Source of the DNA: Lachnospiraceae bacterium OM04-12BH
Lineage (GTDB): Bacteria; Bacillota; Clostridia; Lachnospirales; Lachnospiraceae
Assembly (NCBI GenBank): GCA_003490145.1
Contig: QULQ01000007.1
Coordinates: forward strand, 62,001 to 126,000
Length of the DNA stretch: 64,000 bases
Direction: 5' to 3'
Under the pieces are notes generated by a model that was given only the letters and a program-made list of their open reading frames with translations, had not been told where the DNA came from and searched no databases. The position numbers were made by a program, and so were the translations under genes. Shown here in pieces: positions 7,932 to 16,312 of the stretch (position 1 is the first letter of the stretch; each line of letters starts with the position of its first letter).

Positions 7932-9668
7932 TTGGATTGGACTTACATGACAGACAGAGAAAAAATCATGTCAGAGGATTATTATGATTTTCTTACAGAT
8001 AGTCCGAGAGAAGAAGGTTTTACCGGTTATTTTGAAGACGGTCTGTTTTTAAATATTGAAAATGATCTGAGCCTGGTCTATATAAAGAAGGATGAAATGA
8101 GTCCGCAGAGGCTTCGTGGGCTGATCTACAGGGATGTCCCAAAGCTTTTTGGACTTATGGGACTGGAGAGAGGATCTGCTGTATCTTTTGATCCGGAGCC
8201 CTTGATGAAGTGCGGGATCCTGCAGGTACAGGGTGCACCATTAAACCTGACAGGAAGGGGCGTGGTGCTTGGATTTCTTGATACAGGGATACGGTATGAT
8301 GAGGAAGTGTTCCGAAATCCTGATGGATCTACCAGGATTCTTGGTATCTGGGATCAGGAGATCCAGAGCGGACAGCCACCGGCGGGGTTTCTTTATGGAA
8401 CAGAGTATACAAGGGAGCTGATCCAGGCTGCACTGCAAAGCGAAAAGCCGCGGCAGATCGTACCAAGCTACGATGAAAACGGTCATGGGACAGAGATCGC
8501 CAGTGTGGCAGCAGGCAGTATTCTTTCCGGAGGCTTACGGTTTCATGGGGCAGCACCGGATGCGGATATTGTGGTTGTGAAGCTGAAGCAGGCAAAGCGT
8601 TATCTGACAGAATCCTTTTTTGTTCCGGATGGTGTGACAGCCTATGAAGAAAATGATGTTATCGCTGCTGTAAAATATCTGGAAGGCTATGCTGTTTCCA
8701 TGAGAAGGCCGCTTGTGATCTGCATGGGGATCGGTACCAATATGGGGAATCATGAGGGACAGTCACTGCTTGCAGAGTATCTGAACAGTGTGGCAACCAG
8801 AAGGAGCCGGTCTGTGGTGGTGTGCGGCGGTGATGAGGGAAACAGTGCCCATCATTTTATCGGGTATGCTACGGCAGGTATGAAGCAGTCTACCGAAAAT
8901 GTGGAAATACGGGTAGATGCCGGGGAAAAAGGATTTGTGGCAGAGCTCTGGGGAACCATGCCGGGGACACATGCCATATCGATCCGGGCACCGGGTGGCG
9001 AGATAACAGATCCGGTAGATTTTAAAGTGCAGGAAACAAGGGAGTTTACCTTTATTTATGAAAAAACCGTGATTAGGGTTGACCATAGTCTGGTAGAGCC
9101 GGGCTCCGGGGGTGAACTGATTCTATTCCGTTTTCAGGATCCGACACCGGGAATCTGGACGATCCAGGTGACAACGACCGGAGCAGAATATGATGAGAAC
9201 GGAAATTTCCATATATGGCTTCCCATTACGCAGTTCATGGGCGGGAATACCTATTTCTTAAGACCATCTCCCTACGTTACATTGACGGAGCCTGGAAATA
9301 CAAGAGAGGTGATCACGACCACCTATTATCAGGACAGCAATAACAGCTTTTATGGGGAATCCGGAAGGGGCTTTAGCAGAAGAGGCAATATAAAGCCAGA
9401 GCTGTGCACACCAGGGGTGGAGATTTCAACAGTGCTGGGAAGCAGGACGGGATCTGCTTTCGGAGCGGCACTGCTTGCCGGGATCTGTGCCCAGTTCCTG
9501 CAGTGGGCAGTGGTAGATGGCAGAGAACGGTGGTTAGAGAGCAGGGAAGTGAAAAATTATCTCATCCGGGGTGCAGTGCGGCCGCCCGGAATCCAGTTTC
9601 CATCGAGGGAATGGGGCTATGGACAGGTGAATATCGCCAAAACCTTTGATGTGATCGCAGGGATATAA
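7932..9668 (+). CDS. Subtilisin-family (S8) protease, Csp-like, with Asp at the oxyanion position
   Basis: The 578-residue protein has no signal peptide. The catalytic triad is readable: Asp117 (GFLDTGI), His185 (ENGHGTEIA) and Ser508 (TGSAFGAALLAG; the usual GTS is TGS here). The oxyanion-hole motif, normally AAGNEG, reads CGGDEG, so Asn is replaced by Asp301. A large jelly-roll-like insertion lies between about 315 and 470, as in clostridial CspA/B/C proteases. Those act in spore germination, but a germination role here is not shown. The TTG start (7932) is uncertain; ATG 7947 or 7968 are alternatives and no site is strongly marked. The LspA-like gene follows 18 bp later. Confidence 0.85.
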   Translation: MDWTYMTDREKIMSEDYYDFLTDSPREEGFTGYFEDGLFLNIENDLSLVYIKKDEMSPQRLRGLIYRDVPKLFGLMGLERGSAVSFDPEPLMKCGILQVQGAPLNLTGRGVVLGFLDTGIRYDEEVFRNPDGSTRILGIWDQEIQSGQPPAGFLYGTEYTRELIQAALQSEKPRQIVPSYDENGHGTEIASVAAGSILSGGLRFHGAAPDADIVVVKLKQAKRYLTESFFVPDGVTAYEENDVIAAVKYLEGYAVSMRRPLVICMGIGTNMGNHEGQSLLAEYLNSVATRRSRSVVVCGGDEGNSAHHFIGYATAGMKQSTENVEIRVDAGEKGFVAELWGTMPGTHAISIRAPGGEITDPVDFKVQETREFTFIYEKTVIRVDHSLVEPGSGGELILFRFQDPTPGIWTIQVTTTGAEYDENGNFHIWLPITQFMGGNTYFLRPSPYVTLTEPGNTREVITTTYYQDSNNSFYGESGRGFSRRGNIKPELCTPGVEISTVLGSRTGSAFGAALLAGICAQFLQWAVVDGRERWLESREVKNYLIRGAVRPPGIQFPSREWGYGQVNIAKTFDVIAGI

Positions 9669-9686
9669 ACGATGAGGAGGAGCAGA

Positions 9687-10139
9687 ATGAAATATCTGGC
9701 AGTTATTCTTGGAATTTTTGGACTGGAAACAGGGATCAAGGGACATATTGAAAAGACAAAAACAGAGCAGACGAATGAAAAGATCTGCGGTGGTGCGCTG
9801 CTGGTCAGGAAGCACCACAACAGGGGAGCCTTTCTGAATGCCGGTGAAAAGAAGCAGAAGATTGTGATGCTGATATCGGTAGTGCTGACTGCAGTTCTGA
9901 CAGTAGTATTTCTTCTGACACTCGGAACAGCAGGAAAAGGGCTTCTGAAGTGGGGGCTGACCCTTCTTCTTGGCGGTGCTTACACCAATACCTATGACCG
10001 ATTGAAGAGAAAATATGTGGTAGATTATGTAAGCTTTAATGTACCGGTGAAGGGAATCCGACGTATCGTGTTTAATATTGGTGATTTCTGTATCATGATC
10101 GGAGCCCTGCTAACAACAGCAGGGTATCTGCAGGAGTAA
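9687..10139 (+). CDS. Divergent signal peptidase II (LspA)-like membrane protein
   Basis: Start ATG 9687 follows GAGGAGGAG (9674-9682); the ATG at 9672 overlaps that site. The 150-residue protein shows the LspA motif order: an N-terminal helix ending in ETGIK (compare DQxTK), HNRGAF (compare NxGAAF), then NTYDR (Asn101, Asp104) and FNIGD (Asn130, Asp133), which match the two catalytic aspartates of prolipoprotein signal peptidase. Hydrophobic helices lie at about 59-80, 85-98 and 130-147. Sequence between motifs is very divergent and the first helix is short. It may process a special lipoprotein or have another role. It probably shares an operon with the S8 protease. Confidence 0.65.
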   Translation: MKYLAVILGIFGLETGIKGHIEKTKTEQTNEKICGGALLVRKHHNRGAFLNAGEKKQKIVMLISVVLTAVLTVVFLLTLGTAGKGLLKWGLTLLLGGAYTNTYDRLKRKYVVDYVSFNVPVKGIRRIVFNIGDFCIMIGALLTTAGYLQE

Positions 10140-10146
10140 GGAAAGC

Positions 10147-10183
10147 AGGCTGGCAAATGGAATTGCCGGCCTTTTATTTTTTT
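10147..10183 (+). terminator. Rho-independent terminator after the LspA-like gene
   Basis: AGGCTGGCAA and TTGCCGGCCT pair with one G-T wobble around a short loop, followed by a T-rich run (10172-10183). Confidence 0.85.
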
Positions 10184-10193
10184 GTTTTTCAGG

Positions 10194-10238
10194 TTGACAA
10201 AAATGGCAATATGTATTACTGTATTAATCAGATAATAC
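10194..10238 (+). promoter_or_regulatory. Promoter and dyad operator of the GntR/ABC operon
   Basis: TTGACA (10194-10199), a 17 bp spacer and TACTGT (10217-10222) form a plausible promoter. A dyad GTATTACTG ... CAGATAATAC (10213-10238) overlaps the -10 box. YtrA-type GntR repressors commonly control their own operon from such a site, so this is a good operator candidate. Confidence 0.6.
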
Positions 10239-10305
10239 AAATGAACATGAAATCAATAAAAAGCAGAATGGAGAGAGAAACAGGGAAAAGGAAAGGAAGA
10301 TGGAT

Positions 10306-10677
10306 ATGGCATGGAATTTGGATTCCGACAGGCCAATCTACGCACAGATACTGGAAAGGATCCAGCGGCAGATCGTATCCGGTGAATATGCACCGGGGAC
10401 GAAGATCCCGAGTGTACGGGAGCTGGCAGCACAGGCGGGAGTCAATCCCAACACGATGCAGAAAGCATTGTCTGAGCTGGAAAGAAGCGGCCTTGTCGTG
10501 ACGATGAGAACCAGCGGAAGAGTGGTGACGGAGGATATGGAAATGATAAAACAGATCAGAAAGCAGCTTGCAGCAGAGCAGGCGGCTGAATTTGTAAAAC
10601 AGATGAAGGAGCTTGGCTTTCAGAAGGCTGATATACTGGCGCTGATCGAGCAGGAGACGGGAGGAGAGGAAGCATGA
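10306..10677 (+). CDS. GntR-family regulator, YtrA subfamily
   Basis: The 123-residue protein has a winged-helix domain (KIPSVRELAAQAGVNPNTMQKALSELERSGLV) and only a short helical tail for dimerisation, the hallmark of the YtrA group. These repressors usually sit at the head of an ABC transporter operon, as here: the stop overlaps the ATPase start by 4 bp. ATG 10306 is preferred by spacing from AAAGGA (10292-10297); ATG 10300 is an alternative that adds two residues. An operator candidate covers the promoter. Confidence 0.9.
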   Translation: MAWNLDSDRPIYAQILERIQRQIVSGEYAPGTKIPSVRELAAQAGVNPNTMQKALSELERSGLVVTMRTSGRVVTEDMEMIKQIRKQLAAEQAAEFVKQMKELGFQKADILALIEQETGGEEA

Positions 10678-11375
10678 GTGAACTGGTAGAGATCCATAAT
10701 CTGACAAAATCATATGACAAAAGGAAAGAAGCACTGCATGACCTGACACTGACACTGCCAAGAGGAAGGATCGTAGGGCTGCTTGGACCAAACGGCAGCG
10801 GCAAGACAACACTGATCAAGCTGTTAAACGGGCTGCTTGTACCGGATGGCGGAGAGATCCTGATCGATGGAGAAAAGCCCGGACCGTCTACCAAGGCAAA
10901 GGTGTCCTATCTGCCGGAGAGAACGTATCTGAAGAACGGAGCGACCATCCGGGAGCTGCTTTCCTATTTTCAGGATTTTTATGAAGATTTCAGGACTGAC
11001 CGGGCTAGGGAAATGCTGGCAGCACTTCGGATCGAAGAGAATGCCAGGATCAGGGCGCTGAGCAAGGGAACAAGAGAAAAGGTACAGCTTATTCTGGTAA
11101 TGAGCAGGGATGCCAGTCTGTATATTCTTGATGAGCCGATCGCAGGTGTGGATCCGGCAGCCAGAGACTATATCCTTCGTACTATTATTACAAATTACAA
11201 TGAGAATGCCACAGTGCTGATCTCCACGCATCTGATCACTGATATCGAGAACATTCTGGATGAGGTGGTCTTTATGAAGGAAGGGAGGCTTCTGCTTCAG
11301 GCAAGTGTGGAGGAGATCCGGGAAGAGAAGGGCAAGAGCGTGGATGCTTATTTCAGGGAGGTGTTTGCATGTTAG
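10674..11375 (+). CDS. ABC transporter ATP-binding subunit (YtrB/CcmA-like)
   Basis: The 233-residue protein carries Walker A (LLGPNGSGKTTL), a modified signature (LSKGTREKVQL, with K replacing the first G of LSGGQ), Walker B (LYILDEPIAGVDP) and the switch histidine (LISTHLI). It energises the permease encoded next, with which it overlaps by 7 bp. Transporters of this arrangement are usually exporters or respond to envelope stress, but no substrate can be read here. Confidence 0.92.
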   Translation: MSELVEIHNLTKSYDKRKEALHDLTLTLPRGRIVGLLGPNGSGKTTLIKLLNGLLVPDGGEILIDGEKPGPSTKAKVSYLPERTYLKNGATIRELLSYFQDFYEDFRTDRAREMLAALRIEENARIRALSKGTREKVQLILVMSRDASLYILDEPIAGVDPAARDYILRTIITNYNENATVLISTHLITDIENILDEVVFMKEGRLLLQASVEEIREEKGKSVDAYFREVFAC

Positions 11376-12181
11376 GCAAGTTATTGAAGCATGAGTGGAA
11401 AGAGATATCTGTGATCCCGTGTGTTTTATCTGTTGTACTGCTGGTGCTTTCTGTGATCTCCGGGTTTTCCTTCCTTGGGATCAGGGAGGGAGCCGCGGAT
11501 GTCAGCAGATTTATGACCATTATGCTGTGGCTGCTGTTTTATTTTGCACTGATCGCAGTCAGTCTCGGGATCACCATTTATCTGGCAGTCCATTTTTATA
11601 AGACCATGTATACCGATGAGGGTTATCTGACACATACCCTGCCGGTCGGTGGGCGTGAGCTGCTCTGGTCGAAGCTGATTCCCATGGCTGCATGGAGCCT
11701 TCTGACGATGCTGGTTGTGGTTCTGGCGGTACTGATCTTTGGCAGCATGGGGATGCTGTTTGCAGGCAGGGAAGGCATTGTGGATATGACAGCGATATGG
11801 GAAGAGATCCATGAGCTGATCCGGCAGATGCAGCTGATGGGTGGCAGTTCGCTGACAGCCTTTATCATTAGTATGGCCTATATCATGATCGTTGGGATTT
11901 TTAACGGACCCATGATGCTGGCAGCTTCCATTGCCATCGGACAGCTTGTAGGAAAACACAGGATCCTTGGATCTATCGGTGCTTATTTTGGGATCATGAC
12001 AGTTTTCCAGATCGCTTCGCAGGCCGTATTTTTTCCGATCATGATCGGATTTGAAGGAGATAACCCACTGCCTCTGCTGACAGGAACATATTTCGGAATA
12101 GGAACTGTCAGCCTGGTGGTAACCGTTCTGCTGTATTTTGTGACAGAATATCTGGTAACAAAGAAACTGAACCTGGAGTAA
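11369..12181 (+). CDS. ABC transporter permease
   Basis: The 270-residue protein has about six hydrophobic helices (near residues 14-38, 50-75, 105-128, 165-190, 200-222 and 240-260) and a large loop after helix three. It has the layout of ABC-2-like permeases that pair with CcmA-type ATPases. It is the last gene of the GntR operon. The transported molecule is unknown. Confidence 0.85.
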   Translation: MLGKLLKHEWKEISVIPCVLSVVLLVLSVISGFSFLGIREGAADVSRFMTIMLWLLFYFALIAVSLGITIYLAVHFYKTMYTDEGYLTHTLPVGGRELLWSKLIPMAAWSLLTMLVVVLAVLIFGSMGMLFAGREGIVDMTAIWEEIHELIRQMQLMGGSSLTAFIISMAYIMIVGIFNGPMMLAASIAIGQLVGKHRILGSIGAYFGIMTVFQIASQAVFFPIMIGFEGDNPLPLLTGTYFGIGTVSLVVTVLLYFVTEYLVTKKLNLE

Positions 12182-12193
12182 GGGAAGGATAGG

Positions 12194-12228
12194 AAAAGGG
12201 ACTGTCTGTTAAAAGACGGTCCCTTTTT
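12194..12228 (+). terminator. Rho-independent terminator of the GntR/ABC operon
   Basis: GGGACTGTCT and AGACGGTCCC pair around a short loop and are followed by TTTTT. Flanking A and T runs may let it act on the minus strand as well, for the convergent carbamate kinase gene. Confidence 0.9.
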
Positions 12229-12278
12229 AGGCGCATATATCTGTCGATATACGAATACAGGTGCAGGGTCAGAGGTAT

Positions 12279-13211
12279 TTAAGCAGTGATGCGTGTACCG
12301 GCCTTACCCTTTACAGCATCGGAAACCTCGGAAAGAGAGGTGATCAGGACGCTGCCGGCAGGATTGGCTGCAAGGTAAGAAATAGCAGCCTCGATCTTGG
12401 GAAGCATGGTGCCTTCTTCAAACTGGCCTTCTGCGATCAGCTCCTTAGCCTTGGCTGCAGTCAGGGAAGCAAGTGCCTCCTGGTCTTCCTTCTGGTAATT
12501 GCGGTATACATTGGGAACAGAGGTTAAAATGATCAGTTCATCGCTTCTGAGATCACCTGCCAGCTTGCCGGCAATGGCATCCTTTTCGATGACAGCGGAA
12601 GCACCCTTTAAGGCATGCTTCTGTTCGATCACGGGAATACCGCCGCCGCCACAGGCGATCACGATCTGGCCTGCATCAGCAAGGGTACGGATCGCTTCGA
12701 TCTCTACGATATCAATGGGCTTTGGAGCTGCGATGATACGGCGGAAGCCCTGTCCCACCTCTTCCTTGACAAAGTTGCCCTTCTTTACCTCCATCTCGGC
12801 ATCTTCGGCAGACATATAACGTCCGATCAGCTTGGTAGGCTCATAAAAGGCTTCGTCATACGGATCCACGGTAACCTGTGTCAGGATCGTGGAGACGGTC
12901 TTGCTGATTCCCCGCGAAAGCAGCTCAGCCTTCAGGGAATTCTGGATATCATAGCCAACATAGCCCTGGCTCATGGCGCTGCAGACGCACATGGGAGCAG
13001 GAGTGTAATCAATGTAGACACGGCGCAGCTCAGTCATGGCCTTGTGGATCATGCTGACCTGAGGTCCGTTGCTGTGGGTGATCGTAAGCTGGTAATCAGC
13101 CTCGATCAGGTCAGCCAGTGCTTTGGCGGTGACCTTTACGGCATCTAACTGTGCCATGGTTGTATAGCCAAGGGCATCATGCCCGAGGGAAACGACTGCT
13201 TTTTTGCTCAT
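12279..13211 (-). CDS. Carbamate kinase family protein with altered phosphate-binding motifs
   Basis: The 310-residue protein has the amino-acid kinase fold of carbamate kinase (ATP from carbamoyl phosphate and ADP). Family landmarks include IACGGGGIPVI, AVIEKDAIAGKLA and ILTSVPNVYRNY. Two normally invariant glycine-rich motifs differ: GGNAL near the N-terminus reads GHDAL (residues 10-14), and THGNGPQVG reads THSNGPQVS. No arginine deiminase or carbamoyltransferase gene is nearby. It may use another acyl phosphate or work in a different pathway; the arcC symbol is withheld. Start ATG 13211 follows GGGAGG. Confidence 0.8.
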   Translation of the reverse strand: MSKKAVVSLGHDALGYTTMAQLDAVKVTAKALADLIEADYQLTITHSNGPQVSMIHKAMTELRRVYIDYTPAPMCVCSAMSQGYVGYDIQNSLKAELLSRGISKTVSTILTQVTVDPYDEAFYEPTKLIGRYMSAEDAEMEVKKGNFVKEEVGQGFRRIIAAPKPIDIVEIEAIRTLADAGQIVIACGGGGIPVIEQKHALKGASAVIEKDAIAGKLAGDLRSDELIILTSVPNVYRNYQKEDQEALASLTAAKAKELIAEGQFEEGTMLPKIEAAISYLAANPAGSVLITSLSEVSDAVKGKAGTRITA

Positions 13212-13287
13212 AATCAGGAAATACCTCCCTATTTCTATCAGAAAGTGTGTGATCCGGGGAGTGAATGCCCGGAAACATCATGCTTTC

Positions 13288-13296
13288 AGTATAACA
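13288..13296 (-). promoter_or_regulatory. Extended -10 promoter for the carbamate kinase gene
   Basis: On the minus strand the sequence TGTTATACT is an extended -10 element, about 77 bp upstream of the start codon. No good -35 box is visible. Confidence 0.4.
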
Positions 13297-13342
13297 AAAC
13301 AGAGGAATTTTGTATAGGGTTTAAAATTTTTTGAAAATAGTG

Positions 13343-13435
13343 TTGACAGATGGAGAAACAGATGATACTATACAATTCATACAGAATAACTATGAATTAG
13401 CTTTTCTTGCAAGGTTTGGCAGTTTGTGATATGAT
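13343..13435 (+). promoter_or_regulatory. Two candidate promoters upstream of metNIQ
   Basis: P1: TTGACA (13343-13348), 17 bp, TACTAT (13366-13371). P2: TTGCAA (13407-13412), 17 bp, TATGAT (13430-13435). The leader before metN is too short and shows no folding typical of a SAM riboswitch after P2. Confidence 0.55.
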
Positions 13436-13485
13436 ACAGAACTATGAGACTTAGGAAAGTCAATAATATAGAAGGAAAAGGTCAG

Positions 13486-14499
13486 ATGGAAGCAATCATT
13501 CAGGTAAGGGATGTTACGAAAACCTTCGTTGGAAAAGATAATAAGGTCGAAGCCCTGAAGGGAATCAATCTGGACATACATAAGGGAGAGATCTACGGTA
13601 TCATCGGTATGAGCGGTGCCGGTAAGTCTACACTTGTAAGGTGTCTGAATTTCCTGGAGCGCCCGACAACAGGAACTGTATTTATAGAAGGAAAGGATCT
13701 GTCACAGCTAAAGGAAGGGGAGCTTAGAAAGACCCGTACCGAGATTGCGATGATCTTCCAGCATTTCAATCTGCTGATGCAGAGAAATGTCATAGATAAT
13801 ATCTGTTTCCCAATGGAGATCAAGGGAACTTCCAGAAAAGATGCGGTTAAGAGAGCAAAGGAGCTGCTTGAGATCGTTGGACTTTCTGAGAAAGCGAAGG
13901 CTTATCCGGCACAGCTTTCCGGCGGACAGAAGCAGAGAGTGGCGATTGCAAGAGCACTTGCCAACAATCCGAAGATCCTGCTCTGTGATGAGGCAACCAG
14001 TGCGCTGGATCCGACAACAACCAAGGCGATCCTTGCCCTGTTAAAGGAAATCAATGAAAAATATGGAATTACCATTGTGATCATTACCCATGAGATGGCA
14101 GTTGTACAGGAAATCTGTACACATGTTGCCATCGTAGATTCCGGAAATCTGGCGGAGACCGGTACAGTAGAGGAGGTCTTCTCAAGACCGAAGAGCAGTG
14201 CAGCCAGAAAGCTGGTATTCCAGGATGAAAATGGAAAATATGAGGAGATGACCGGAAAGAGATGCATCCGTATCGTATTTAAGAGCAATTCGTCCTTTGA
14301 ACCGGTGATTGCCAATATGGTGCTGGCATGTAAGGCACCTGTCAATATTCTGCTTGCTGACACTAAGGATATCGGAGGTGTGGCGCATGGTCAGATGATC
14401 CTTCAGCTTCCGGACGAGGCCGTAGCTGCTGAGAAGATGATCCAGTACCTGAGAGACAGAAATCTGGAAGTGGAGGAGCTGAAAAATTATGTTGGATAA
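13486..14499 (+). CDS. metN: Methionine ABC transporter ATP-binding protein
   Basis: ATG 13486 follows AAGGAAAAGG; the in-frame ATG at 13444 lacks a binding site. The 337-residue protein has Walker A (GMSGAGKSTL), signature (LSGGQKQRVAIARAL), Walker B (ILLCDEATSALDP) and a C-terminal NIL/ACT-like regulatory domain (about residues 255-335) that binds methionine in MetN and inhibits transport. It overlaps metI by 11 bp. Confidence 0.95.
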   Translation: MEAIIQVRDVTKTFVGKDNKVEALKGINLDIHKGEIYGIIGMSGAGKSTLVRCLNFLERPTTGTVFIEGKDLSQLKEGELRKTRTEIAMIFQHFNLLMQRNVIDNICFPMEIKGTSRKDAVKRAKELLEIVGLSEKAKAYPAQLSGGQKQRVAIARALANNPKILLCDEATSALDPTTTKAILALLKEINEKYGITIVIITHEMAVVQEICTHVAIVDSGNLAETGTVEEVFSRPKSSAARKLVFQDENGKYEEMTGKRCIRIVFKSNSSFEPVIANMVLACKAPVNILLADTKDIGGVAHGQMILQLPDEAVAAEKMIQYLRDRNLEVEELKNYVG

Positions 14500-15154
14500 T
14501 TCAATGATCAGCATGCTTGCTGAAAATACATGGATCAGTATTTATATGACAGGGATCTCTACCCTGATCGCCTATGCCATCGGTCTTCCGCTTGGTGTGA
14601 TCCTGGTAGTACTTGCACCCGGTGGACTGCGTCCCAATAAGGGTGCCTACAAGGTTCTTGATTTTATTGTAAATATACTTCGTTCCGTACCATTCCTGAT
14701 CTTATTGATCACGATCATGCCTCTTACCAAGCTGATCGTAGGAAAGAGCTACGGACCGGCGGCAACGATCGTGCCCCTTGCCATTGCGGCAGCGCCCTTT
14801 GTGGCAAGACTTGTAGAATCTTCCCTTCTTGAGGTAGACAAGGGTGTGATCGAGGCTGCAGAAAGCATGGGAGCCGGATTATTTACTATTATTTTCAAGG
14901 TGCTTCTGGCAGAGGCCAGAACCTCCCTGATCGTGGGGGCAACTATTGCTCTTGGAACGATCCTTGGTTATTCTGCTATGGCCGGTGTAGTAGGCGGCGG
15001 CGGACTTGGCAATATCGCCATCCAGTATGGTTATTACAGAAACAAGCTGGATGTGATGTACGCAGCAGTTATTATACTGATCGTCATCGTTCAGGTACTG
15101 CAGATGATCGGAACCGCAGTATCCAAGAAGCTGGATAAGCGTATCACCGATTAA
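14489..15154 (+). CDS. metI: Methionine ABC transporter permease
   Basis: The 221-residue protein has five hydrophobic helices and the cytoplasmic EAA-type coupling loop (VIEAAESMGAGLFTIIFKVLLAEA). It forms the membrane channel for MetN and MetQ. It overlaps metN by 11 bp and is followed by metQ 66 bp later. Confidence 0.95.
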   Translation: MLDNSMISMLAENTWISIYMTGISTLIAYAIGLPLGVILVVLAPGGLRPNKGAYKVLDFIVNILRSVPFLILLITIMPLTKLIVGKSYGPAATIVPLAIAAAPFVARLVESSLLEVDKGVIEAAESMGAGLFTIIFKVLLAEARTSLIVGATIALGTILGYSAMAGVVGGGGLGNIAIQYGYYRNKLDVMYAAVIILIVIVQVLQMIGTAVSKKLDKRITD

Positions 15155-15220
15155 ATCTCAGGTAAGGATAGATCCCGAAAGGGTTTATCATAAATGCATT
15201 ATATTCAGGAGGAGAGTATT

Positions 15221-16135
15221 ATGAAAAAAGCATTAGCACTGATTCTGACAGCATCTTTACTGACAGGAGTCCTGACAGCCTGCGGAAGCAGTAAGGCACA
15301 GACAGATGCAGCAGAAACAACCACAGAAGAAGCCGCAGCAGAAGAAACTGCCGCAGCAGAAGAAACAGCAGACACAGATGCACAGGCAGAGACAGGTGAC
15401 CTTCAGGTGATCACCGTAGCAGCAACAGCTGTTCCCCATGCAGAAATCCTTGAGGCAGCAAAGCCCATCCTTGCAGAGCAGGGATATGATCTTCAGATCA
15501 CTGTATTTGATGATTATGTACAGCCCAATGAGGTTGTAGAAGCCGGTGATATCGACTGCAATTATTTCCAGCATATTCCTTATCTTAACAGCTACAATGA
15601 AGAGAGAGGAACTCACCTTGTAAGCGTTGGAGAGATCCATTATGAGCCTATCGGAATTTATGCAGGAACAGAGAGTGACCTTTCCAATATCCCCGATGGT
15701 GCTGACATTGCAATCCCTAACGATACAACAAATGAGGCAAGAGCCCTTCTGATCCTTCAGGACAATGGTATCATTACCTTAAAGGAAGGTGCCGGCATTG
15801 ATGCAACCATCAATGATATCGCAGAGAATCCTCACAACATCAATTTCGTTGAGATGGAAGCAGCACAGGTTTCCAAGGTTCTTAGTGAAGTGGCATTCGC
15901 AGTTATCAATGGTAACTATGCACTGGATGCAGGTCTGAATGCACAGACAGACGCTCTGGCATCTGAGACATCTGATTCCCTTGCAGCACAGACCTATGTA
16001 AATGTCGTTGTTGTTAAGGAAGGCAATGAGGACAATGAAGGTGTTAAGGCACTGGTTGACGTTCTTAAGTCTGATGATATCAAGAAGTTTATCGAAGAGA
16101 CCTATGAAGGAGCAGTTGTTCCTTTCGAAGGCTGA
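15221..16135 (+). CDS. metQ: Methionine-binding lipoprotein (NlpA/MetQ family)
   Basis: ATG 15221 follows AGGAGGAGAG. The 304-residue precursor has a lipobox LTAC (Cys21), a Thr/Ala/Glu-rich linker (to about residue 66) and a NlpA-type binding domain (TVAATAVPHAEILEAAKPIL ... FDDYVQPNEVVEAGDIDCNYFQH). It delivers methionine or its derivatives to MetNI at the outer face of the membrane. A strong terminator follows. Confidence 0.93.
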   Translation: MKKALALILTASLLTGVLTACGSSKAQTDAAETTTEEAAAEETAAAEETADTDAQAETGDLQVITVAATAVPHAEILEAAKPILAEQGYDLQITVFDDYVQPNEVVEAGDIDCNYFQHIPYLNSYNEERGTHLVSVGEIHYEPIGIYAGTESDLSNIPDGADIAIPNDTTNEARALLILQDNGIITLKEGAGIDATINDIAENPHNINFVEMEAAQVSKVLSEVAFAVINGNYALDAGLNAQTDALASETSDSLAAQTYVNVVVVKEGNEDNEGVKALVDVLKSDDIKKFIEETYEGAVVPFEG

Positions 16136-16173
16136 TCGGTAGCTGAAAACTGAACAGAGACTGAAATGATAGG

Positions 16174-16205
16174 CGGACCGCTGCGAAAGCAGTGGTCCGT
16201 TTTTT
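16174..16205 (+). terminator. Rho-independent terminator of metNIQ
   Basis: CGGACCGCTGC and GCAGTGGTCCG pair around a GAAA tetraloop, followed by TTTTTT. Confidence 0.95.
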
Positions 16206-16234
16206 CTGCTGTGCCAAAATATTTTTCAGAGCTG

Positions 16235-16281
16235 TTGACACATATTCCAATTGGTGATAGCATATAGTTAACACGTGTTAA
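16235..16281 (+). promoter_or_regulatory. Promoter with LacI-type operator before the sugar operon regulator
   Basis: TTGACA (16235-16240), 17 bp, TAGCAT (16258-16263). The perfect 14 bp palindrome TTAACACGTGTTAA (16268-16281) covers the expected transcription start. Its central CG fits LacI-family binding, so the next gene probably represses itself and perhaps the operon. Confidence 0.75.
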
Positions 16282-16312
16282 ATGAAAAACGAAATAGGCA
16301 AAAGGGTGCAAA

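Noticed and set aside
13417..13421. TTTGGCAGTTTG before metN, similar to the TGGCA boxes
   Set aside because: Only one copy is present; no second TGGCA lies 20 bp away, and it falls in the spacer of a -35/-10 pair, so it is not a member of the direct-repeat set.
13436..13485. SAM riboswitch before metN
   Set aside because: The leader after the nearer promoter is too short, and no multi-stem fold or terminator is seen.
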